Assembly: GCA_023441105.1 (NCBI GenBank)
Contig: JAEZQX010000339.1
Location: 1-21,323 of the forward strand
Source of the DNA: Pseudomonadota bacterium
GTDB taxonomy: Bacteria; Pseudomonadota; Gammaproteobacteria; Burkholderiales; Burkholderiaceae
Length of the DNA: 21,323 nucleotides
Reading direction: 5' to 3'
The notes beneath the pieces are model-generated. The model was not told the DNA's origin. It saw nothing but the letters and a program-made list of their open reading frames with translations, and did not search any database. A program made the position numbers and the translations under genes. Shown piece after piece: positions 15,713 through 21,323 of this stretch (positions are counted from its first letter, which is position 1; each line of letters opens with the position of its first letter).

Positions 15713-17214
15713 GCGGTGATACCTCCAGGTTGGTTGCCCTCCGGCGCGACGGTGAGCGTGAGGCCATCGATGGCCACGATCCTCACCCGCTGGCCCGCCC
15801 GCAACGGCTGCGCCGACGTCGCGTTCCAGCGCTCGCCATGCAGGAAGACATGCCCGCGCAGATCCGACCAGTCGCTGACCTCGGCGCGCGCGCCCAGCAT
15901 GGCCTCCTGCCCGGCGGTCACCCGATGCTTGAACGAGCCCATGGCAAGTCGCGCGACCAGCAAGCCGAGGCCCAGGCCGGCAAGGGCGAGTCCGCCCACC
16001 AGCGGCCAGTAGATCTCGAAACCCGGCACTCCGTCCGTATCCATCAATAACGCCACTCCGATCACGAAAGCCACCAGTCCGCCGATACCGAGAACTCCGA
16101 ACGACGGCATGAAGGCCTCGGCCACCAGCAAGGCCATGCCCAGCAGCGCCAATGCGGCGCCGGCATAGTTCAGCGGCAGGGCCGCCAGCGCATAGAGGCC
16201 CAGCAGCAGGCAGATGGCGCCGATCGTGCCGGGGTACATCGAGCCCGGGCTCATGAACTCGAACAGCAGGCCATAGATGCCGATCATCATCAGGATCAGC
16301 GCAACGTTGGGATTGGTGATCACGCCCAGCAGCCGGGTGCGCCAGTCGGGTTCGACCGCCAGCTGCTGCAGGTTGCCGGTGTCCAGCCGCGCGCTGGCGC
16401 CGGCGATGGCGACCTCGCGGCCGTCGACCTGGCGGAACAGGTCCTCGACGCTGGTGGCGACGATGTCGATCACCCGCTGCTCGAGCGCGGCCTTCGCCGA
16501 CAGGCTGGCCGCGTCGCGCACCGCGGATTCGGCCCAGTCGGCGTTGCGGCCGCGGAGCTCCGCCAGCGAGCGGATGTAGGCGACGGCATCGTTGATGGCC
16601 TTGGCCTCCGAGGCGCTTGCCGGCTCGCGCCGGGTTGGGCCTTCCGCGGCAGGCCCGCCCTTCGCGTCCTTGTCCGGCTCCTGGTCCGGCTTCTCCGGCT
16701 TCTGGCCCGGTTTCCGCTCCTGCTTCGGGTCCGGCTTGTCGTCGCCGCGCCCCGGCGTCGGCAGGCCGCCGATCGCCACCGGCGTCGCCGCACCGAGGTT
16801 GGTGCCCGGCGCCATCGCCGCCACATGGCTGGCGTAGAGGATGTAGGTTCCGGCACTGGCCGCGCGCGCGCCGCTGGGGCTGACATAGGTGAGCACCGGC
16901 ACCGGCGAGGCCATGATGGCGCGGATGATGTCGCGCATGGAGGTGTCGAGGCCGCCCGGAGTATCCATCCGGATCAGCACCACCCGTGCCTCGCGCTCGG
17001 CGGCAGTGGCGAGGCCGCGGATGACATAGTCGGCGCTGGCCGGCCCGATGACGCCATCGATGTCGAGTACCAGCGCGGTGCGCGGCTGCGGCCCCTGGGC
17101 CCGAGGTGCCGGCAGGACCAGCGCCAGCAGCGCGCCAAGGGCGATCAGGATGGCCCAGGCCTGCAGGCGCCGCTCGCTGCCTTGACTCAGGTGGTTCATC
17201 GACCCTTGGTTCAT
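15709..17214 (-). CDS. NfeD-family membrane serine protease (ClpP-class, long form)
   Basis: The 501-residue protein has a signal or membrane helix at about 18-36. A ClpP-like protease domain follows with [15 protein letters not shown] and [13 protein letters not shown], where Ser120 is the predicted nucleophile and Lys205 in [15 protein letters not shown] the predicted base (compare Ser97/Lys138 of Pyrococcus PH1510, from memory). Between them lies a Lys/Pro/Glu/Asp-rich linker of about 45 residues (156-199). Several membrane helices occupy about 295-425, and an OB-fold NfeD domain ends the protein (430-497). The substrate in relatives is the C-terminus of the slipin encoded next. Two starts are possible: 17214, with no visible ribosome site, or the ATG at 17199, preceded by AAGGG. 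The longer form is listed. Confidence 0.9.
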   Translation of the reverse strand: MNQGSMNHLSQGSERRLQAWAILIALGALLALVLPAPRAQGPQPRTALVLDIDGVIGPASADYVIRGLATAAEREARVVLIRMDTPGGLDTSMRDIIRAIMASPVPVLTYVSPSGARAASAGTYILYASHVAAMAPGTNLGAATPVAIGGLPTPGRGDDKPDPKQERKPGQKPEKPDQEPDKDAKGGPAAEGPTRREPASASEAKAINDAVAYIRSLAELRGRNADWAESAVRDAASLSAKAALEQRVIDIVATSVEDLFRQVDGREVAIAGASARLDTGNLQQLAVEPDWRTRLLGVITNPNVALILMMIGIYGLLFEFMSPGSMYPGTIGAICLLLGLYALAALPLNYAGAALALLGMALLVAEAFMPSFGVLGIGGLVAFVIGVALLMDTDGVPGFEIYWPLVGGLALAGLGLGLLVARLAMGSFKHRVTAGQEAMLGARAEVSDWSDLRGHVFLHGERWNATSAQPLRAGQRVRIVAIDGLTLTVAPEGNQPGGITA

Positions 17215-17296
17215 TCGTCAATTGCAGACGGCGGGCGTCCCCCCCGGCCGTCGCACCCTTCCGATGGTACGGCAGACCCCGCGGACCCGCACATGA

Positions 17297-17339
17297 CCCT
17301 GCGGCGCAACCCGCCGCGCCCTGCGGCGCAACCCGCCGC
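17297..17339 (+). repeat. Two tandem identical small hairpins
   Basis: A 21-base unit at 17297-17317 is repeated without change at 17319-17339 (period 22). Each copy contains GCGGCG, loop CAACC, then CGCCGC, so each folds as a 6-bp stem with a 5-base loop. The pair lies in the 194-base divergent region between the NfeD gene (minus) and the DUF3293 gene (plus), about 70 bases before the latter's ATG. It could be a protein-binding site, an RNA structure in the leader, or simple slippage. Confidence 0.75.
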
Positions 17340-17408
17340 ATGCGATGATTGCCGCAGCAGCGGGCAGCGCGCAGCAGCGCACGCGGGCGCACCAGCAGGA
17401 GGCCGTGA

Positions 17409-17873
17409 ATGTCGCAGGAAGAAATCCCGGTGCCGGATGCGAAGACCATCGCCGCATACGAGTCGACCCACTATTTCGCCCACGAAGCGAAGCCGGTGCT
17501 GGTGCGCGTCGGCGATCCGGCCAGCAGCCACCAGGCATGGCTCGAGCGGATGGATGCCCGCAGCGCCACCATCCTCACCGCCTGGAATCCGCTCGGCGGG
17601 GAGCAGAGCCCGGCGGAAAACGACCGGGCGCAGGCGGCACTGCGAGCTGCCATCGAGGAGCAGGCACTGCGCTCGCTGCCGGCTTCCGGCGAGGATCCGG
17701 CCGGCACATGGCAGCCGGAGCCCGGCTTCTGCGTCTTCGACGTGCCCGACGAGGTGCTGGATGGGTGGCTGGTGCGATTCCGCCAGAACGCGGCGGTACA
17801 GTTCACCCGCGAAGGCCGCTGCCGCCTGGTGTGGCATCCGGCCATCCGCGGCCGCGTCGGCGACGCCGGCTGA
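17409..17873 (+). CDS. DUF3293 domain-containing protein
   Basis: The 154-residue cytoplasmic protein has no signal or membrane segment. It shows the DUF3293 pattern: [20 protein letters not shown] near residues 53-72, [30 protein letters not shown], and a C-terminal [13 protein letters not shown] with a final aliphatic/basic strand. The function of the family is unknown. AGGAGG at 17396-17401 lies 7 bases before the ATG, an excellent ribosome site. The leader holds two tandem hairpins. A GCCGGCT-GGTG-AGCCGGC hairpin without a T-run lies 8 bases after the stop (17881-17898), possibly a weak transcript end. Gene order and the 133-base gap leave it as a single transcription unit or loosely linked to the PRC-barrel gene. 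Confidence 0.85.
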   Translation: MSQEEIPVPDAKTIAAYESTHYFAHEAKPVLVRVGDPASSHQAWLERMDARSATILTAWNPLGGEQSPAENDRAQAALRAAIEEQALRSLPASGEDPAGTWQPEPGFCVFDVPDEVLDGWLVRFRQNAAVQFTREGRCRLVWHPAIRGRVGDAG

Positions 17874-18006
17874 ATCGCGCGCCGGCTGGTGAGCCGGCCG
17901 ATGAGCCTGCTCCGGCGCGCAGCACCGAGCGGTGTTCGGAAGCCTCCGCGGGCATGATGGATGCTGCTGCTTTCGGTTCGACCGACAGTGACCGAGGAGA
18001 CCCGCC

Positions 18007-18798
18007 ATGCTGAGAAGCATCAGGAAGATCCACGATTCGCGGATCAACGCGAGCGATGACCAGATCGGGCACGTCAAGGAGGCTTACTTCGACGATGCTG
18101 CCTGGACGATCCGCTACCTGGTGGTCGACACCGGCAACTGGCTCACCGGGCGCAAGGTGTTGATCTCGCCGTATTCGATCCGCACGCCGCTGACCGAAGG
18201 CGGCCTGATCGATGTCTCGCTGACCCGCGAGCAGGTCAAGAACAGTCCCGACATCGACACCCACAAGCCGGTGTCGCGTCGCCACGAGCGCGACTATCTC
18301 ACCTACTACGGCTATCCCAGCTACTGGGAAATGGGGGGCGTCTGGGGCGCCATGGAATATCCCCTGTTCCCGAGCGCGGAAGACCTGAAGGATGATGTGA
18401 GCCAGGCGGACCACGAACGGAAGTCGGCGGGGCCGAGCGCGGAAGACGCGGCCGACGACGAGGACTCGCACCTGCGCAGCACCGCGGATGTCTCCGGCTA
18501 CGACATCCAGGCCAGCGACGGCAGCATCGGCCACGTCGACGACTTCATCTTCGACGACGAGAACTGGACCATCCGCTACCTCGTGGTGGACACCGTCAAC
18601 TGGTGGCCAGGCGGCAAGCGGGTGCTGATCGCCACCCGCTGGATCGACGGCATCGACTGGGCGCAGCGCAAGGTGTTCACCTCCCTGAGCCGCGACAAGG
18701 TGAAGAACAGCCCGGTCTACGATCCTGCCGCCCTGCTCGACCGCCAGTACGAGGAGTTGCTGCACGAGGCGCACCAGCGCGGGGGCTATTGGGAATGA
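18007..18798 (+). CDS. Duplicated PRC-barrel domain protein
   Basis: The 263-residue soluble protein holds two PRC-barrel domains, about 1-90 and 160-248. Each repeats the same signature: GxIGHV or DQIGHV, a FDDxxWTIRYLVVDTxNW strand pair, KVLI/RVLI, then a Lx(R/S)(E/D)xVKNSP ending. The two copies are near-identical in these parts, so they arose by internal duplication. An acidic, Ser/Ala-rich linker of about 50 residues (120-160) joins them. PRC-barrels bind RNA (RimM) or lie in photosynthetic reaction-centre H subunits; free-standing bacterial forms have unclear roles. GAGGAG lies 8 bases upstream of the ATG. Its TGA overlaps the ATG of the thiamine-diphosphate enzyme (ATGA at 18795-18798), so the two products are likely made together. 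Confidence 0.9.
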   Translation: MLRSIRKIHDSRINASDDQIGHVKEAYFDDAAWTIRYLVVDTGNWLTGRKVLISPYSIRTPLTEGGLIDVSLTREQVKNSPDIDTHKPVSRRHERDYLTYYGYPSYWEMGGVWGAMEYPLFPSAEDLKDDVSQADHERKSAGPSAEDAADDEDSHLRSTADVSGYDIQASDGSIGHVDDFIFDDENWTIRYLVVDTVNWWPGGKRVLIATRWIDGIDWAQRKVFTSLSRDKVKNSPVYDPAALLDRQYEELLHEAHQRGGYWE

Positions 18799-20591
18799 CG
18801 GAGACGACCAGCGACCACCTCCTCGAGCGGCTGCGGCAATGGGGCGTCCGACGCGTCTTTGGCTATCCGGGCGACGGCATCAACGGGCTGATGGGCGCCT
18901 TCGACCGTGCCGGCGACCAGATGCAATTCATCCAGGCGCGCCATGAGGAGTTGGCCGCCTTCATGGCGTGCGGCCATGCCAAGTTCACCGGCGAAGTGGG
19001 CGTCTGCATGGCCACCTCCGGGCCTGGCGCCATCCATCTGTTGAACGGGCTCTACGATGCCAAGGCCGATCACCAGCCGGTGGTGGCCATTGTCGGCCAG
19101 CAGGCGCGTACCGCCCTCGGCGGCGACTACCAGCAGGAGGTCGATCTGCACAGCCTGTTCAAGGACGTGGCGGCGGAATACGTGCACACCATCACCGTGC
19201 CGGCCCAGGTCCGTCACGTGGTCGACCGGGCGGTGCGCATCGCGCTCGACCAGCGCACGGTGACCTGCATCATCGTGCCGAACGACGTGCAGGTGCTCGA
19301 CGCGATGAAGAGCCCGCCACGCGAGCACGGCACCGTCCACACCGGCGTGGGCACCACGGTGCGGTCGACGTTGCCGGACGATGCCGACCTCGCCGCCGCC
19401 GCCGAGATCCTCAATGCCGGCAAGCGGGTGGCCATCCTGGCGGGGGCCGGGGCGCTCCATGCCGGCGAGGAGCTGATTGAGGTCGCCGACCTGCTCGGTG
19501 CCGGCGTCGCGAAGGCGCTGCTCGGCAAGGCGGTGCTGCCCGACGACCTGCCGTTCGTCACCGGCTCGATCGGCCTGCTGGGCACGCAACCGAGCTGGCA
19601 GATGATGAGCCGCTGCGACACGCTGCTGATGGTCGGCTCGAGCTTCCCGTATTCGGAATACCTGCCGAAGGAAGGCAAGGCGCGCGGCGTGCAGATCGAT
19701 CTCGACGGGCGGCGCCTGGGCCTGCGCTATCCGATGGAGATGAACCTGGTCGGCGACAGCAAGGCGACGCTGCGCGCCCTGATCCCGCATCTGAAGCGCA
19801 AGACCCGGCGCGCCTGGCGCAGCGACATCGAGGAGAGCGTCGCGAAATGGTGGGGAATCCTCGAAGCGCGGGCGATGAGCGAAGCCAATCCGATCAACCC
19901 GCAACGCGTGTTCTGGGAGCTGTCGCCGCGGCTGCCGGACAACTGCATCCTGACCTGCGACTCGGGATCGACGGCCGCATGGTACGCGCGCGACCTCAGC
20001 TTCCGGCGCGGCATGATGGGTTCGCTTTCCGGCGGCCTCGCCACCATGGGTCCGGCGGTGCCGTACGCCATCGCCGCCAAGTACGCCCATCCGGAGCGCC
20101 ATGTCATCGCCATCCTCGGCGATGGCGCGATGCAGATGATCGGCATCAATGCGCTGGTCACCATTGCCGGCATCTGGCGTCGCTGGGGCAATCCGCGGCT
20201 GACCATCATGGTGCTCAACAACAAGGACCTGAACATGGTCACCTGGGAGCAACGAGCGCTGGCGGGCGACCCGAAGTTCGAGGATTCGCAGGACCTGCCG
20301 CTGTTTCCTTATGCCGACTATGCGCGGCTGCTGGGCCTGGGCGGCATCCGCGTGACCGACCCCGCCCAGGTCGGGGCGGCATGGGACGAGGCGCTGGCAG
20401 CGGATCGGCCGACCCTGCTCGAGATGGTGACCGACCCCGACGTGCCGGCGCTGCCGCCCAACTTCAGCAGCAAGCAGGCGCGCAACTACCTCGTCTCGCT
20501 GGCGCGCCGCGATCCGGACGCCAAGGGCACGCTGATCGCCACCGCGAAGCAGTGGTGGGACGGGATGTTCCCGTCGCGTGGGGACCGCTAG
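18795..20591 (+). CDS. Thiamine-diphosphate-dependent enzyme, PoxB/acetolactate-synthase-like
   Basis: The 598-residue protein has the three-domain layout of pyruvate oxidase and acetolactate synthase: a PYR domain with catalytic Glu51 in ARHEELAAFMA, a central domain with AGKRVAILAGAGALHAGEEL and GLLGTQPSW, and a PP domain with the cofactor motif GDG at 442-444 and NN at 475-476. There are 30 residues between these, about 6 more than PoxB, through an IWRRWGNPRL insert that I recall as typical of a subgroup annotated as thiamine-pyrophosphate-requiring protein. The NNKDLNMVTWEQRALAGDPKFEDSQ segment supports that subgroup. It may oxidise or decarboxylate pyruvate or another 2-oxo acid, with FAD and quinone if PoxB-like. 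It overlaps the PRC-barrel gene by four bases. Confidence 0.9.
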   Translation: MTETTSDHLLERLRQWGVRRVFGYPGDGINGLMGAFDRAGDQMQFIQARHEELAAFMACGHAKFTGEVGVCMATSGPGAIHLLNGLYDAKADHQPVVAIVGQQARTALGGDYQQEVDLHSLFKDVAAEYVHTITVPAQVRHVVDRAVRIALDQRTVTCIIVPNDVQVLDAMKSPPREHGTVHTGVGTTVRSTLPDDADLAAAAEILNAGKRVAILAGAGALHAGEELIEVADLLGAGVAKALLGKAVLPDDLPFVTGSIGLLGTQPSWQMMSRCDTLLMVGSSFPYSEYLPKEGKARGVQIDLDGRRLGLRYPMEMNLVGDSKATLRALIPHLKRKTRRAWRSDIEESVAKWWGILEARAMSEANPINPQRVFWELSPRLPDNCILTCDSGSTAAWYARDLSFRRGMMGSLSGGLATMGPAVPYAIAAKYAHPERHVIAILGDGAMQMIGINALVTIAGIWRRWGNPRLTIMVLNNKDLNMVTWEQRALAGDPKFEDSQDLPLFPYADYARLLGLGGIRVTDPAQVGAAWDEALAADRPTLLEMVTDPDVPALPPNFSSKQARNYLVSLARRDPDAKGTLIATAKQWWDGMFPSRGDR

Positions 20592-20620
20592 CCGCCGCAG
20601 CGCCATCCTAGAATGGGAGG

Positions 20621-21323
20621 ATGACCCTCCATCAATCGATGCGCCGCCAGTTCGGCCTGCCCCTGATCGGGATCGATGCTCACACCGCGGACAAGGGGAA
20701 GGACGTGTTCCGGGCGGGGCGCGTGCAATGGGTGCGCGGCGGGGACGAGACGAATCCGGCCAGGAACGGCAACGACAGCTGGGCGGCGTCGGCGCCGCGT
20801 GGCTGGCGCTTGCAGGCAGAGGTGAGCGGCAGCGGCGGCGAGGCTTATCGGACCACCGTGGACCTCGCCCGCCATGCCGACAGCCTGCAGGCGAGCGCCG
20901 ATTGCACCTGCTCTGCACCCAAGCCCTGCAAGCATGCGGCGGCAACCCTGCTGGCCTGGCTGGAGCGGGAGGCGCGCGACGGCAGCCCCGGAGCCGCCAC
21001 CGCTGTCCCGCCCGGCGACGGCGCGGGGCAGCGCTCGCGGGCGCTCTTCCAGCGCCAGCATGCCCTGCACTGGGCGCGGGAACTGGCGGCCGTGCGGCTG
21101 GCCGGCGCGGACGATGCGGCGGGGCTCCATCTTTGCTACGTCCTGCTGGTCAAGGATCGCGCCGCGCAACTGGCGGTCTACCGGATCCGGCGGCTGAAGG
21201 GGGGCGGACTGGCGCCGCCGGAACGCTATCCCGGCTTCGTCGACCAGGCGTTCAATCCGCCGGCCTTCTGGGACGACCTCGACGCCTCGGTGGCGGCGGC
21301 GATGCTGCAGGAAACCCGCGGCT
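20621..21323 (+). CDS. SWIM zinc-finger protein, N-terminal part (likely SNF2-type helicase)
   Basis: The gene runs off the right edge; 234 residues are visible. Cys95, Cys97, Cys103 and His105 form a SWIM zinc finger (CxC-x5-CxH in CTCSAPKPCKH), followed by an AAATLLAWLERE helix. Upstream residues include VFRAGRVQWVRGGDE and a Gly/Trp-rich stretch (SWAASAPRGWRLQAEV), a common leader to SWIM in bacterial proteins. In bacteria the SWIM domain is often the N-terminal end of SNF2-type DNA helicases of about 1,000 residues; the helicase motifs would lie beyond the window. An in-frame TAG at 20609 fixes the start at 20621 or at the ATG at 20639. GGGAGG directly abuts the first ATG, an unusually short spacing. 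No promoter is clear. Confidence 0.75.
   Translation, partial: MTLHQSMRRQFGLPLIGIDAHTADKGKDVFRAGRVQWVRGGDETNPARNGNDSWAASAPRGWRLQAEVSGSGGEAYRTTVDLARHADSLQASADCTCSAPKPCKHAAATLLAWLEREARDGSPGAATAVPPGDGAGQRSRALFQRQHALHWARELAAVRLAGADDAAGLHLCYVLLVKDRAAQLAVYRIRRLKGGGLAPPERYPGFVDQAFNPPAFWDDLDASVAAAMLQETRG

Noticed and set aside
17881..17898. Hairpin GCCGGCT-GGTG-AGCCGGC after the DUF3293 gene
   Set aside because: Perfect 7-bp stem, but with no T-run it cannot be called an intrinsic terminator.
18786..20945. 719-codon minus-strand open frame opposite the thiamine-diphosphate enzyme
   Set aside because: Low-complexity translation with no motifs; the plus-strand enzyme has all catalytic and cofactor residues.
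1..21323. Mobile element, phage, toxin-antitoxin protein pair, CRISPR or defence system
   Set aside because: No transposase, integrase, repeat-spacer array, or defence domain was seen; the genes are typical chromosomal metabolic and envelope families.

Overview
The window is GC-rich Gram-negative DNA, most consistent with a betaproteobacterium, probably Burkholderiales. The pointers are a Burkholderiales-type outer-membrane porin, a lipoprotein with a glycine/serine tether and carboxypeptidase-regulatory-like fold, a MltB-type lytic transglycosylase, twin-arginine export and dense metabolic gene packing. I see no insertion sequence, integrase, phage gene, CRISPR array, tRNA or rRNA. It reads as a chromosomal segment with catabolic and envelope genes in short operons on both strands. 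Many long antisense ORFs are GC-driven shadows and are left out.

Layout. 1-461: C-terminus of a lytic murein transglycosylase. 818-2581: a large lipoprotein, followed by a clear hairpin terminator at 2627-2662. 2793-4247: a nu-class (YfcG/YghU-like) glutathione transferase starting at TTG, then a LysE-family exporter. 4256-4921 (minus): a RraA-family protein. 5170-5802: a small outer-membrane beta-barrel. 5855-6886 (minus): a porin, whose divergent leader carries four related half-sites around a -10 element. 7031-9709: a tight three-gene set, an ArgE-like M20 deacylase, a HutD-family protein and an alpha/beta hydrolase carrying the complete fluoroacetate-dehalogenase residue set. 9792-10622: a crotonase-fold protein missing one catalytic glutamate.

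10636-14663 (minus): an operon of epoxide hydrolase, a 2Fe-2S subunit and a twin-arginine-exported molybdenum hydroxylase large subunit (isoquinoline 1-oxidoreductase type). 14784-14881 (plus): an apparent stand-alone small RNA gene of about 60 nt, with a sigma70-like promoter, a hairpin whose loop copies the 16S rRNA anti-Shine-Dalgarno tail, and a strong intrinsic terminator. This is the most interesting item in the window. 14942-17214 (minus): NfeD membrane protease and stomatin-like slipin, overlapping by ATGA. 17297-17339: two tandem identical small hairpins. 17409-17873: a DUF3293 protein. 18007-20591: a duplicated PRC-barrel protein overlapping by ATGA with a PoxB-like thiamine-diphosphate enzyme. 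20621 to the end: N-terminus of a SWIM zinc-finger protein, probably the start of a larger protein.

The joint theme is uptake and oxidation of small or xenobiotic compounds (porin, glutathione transferase, epoxide hydrolase, molybdenum hydroxylase, dehalogenase-like hydrolase, crotonase) beside envelope maintenance (transglycosylase, NfeD/slipin). Family assignments rest on motifs read by eye; no database search was run.
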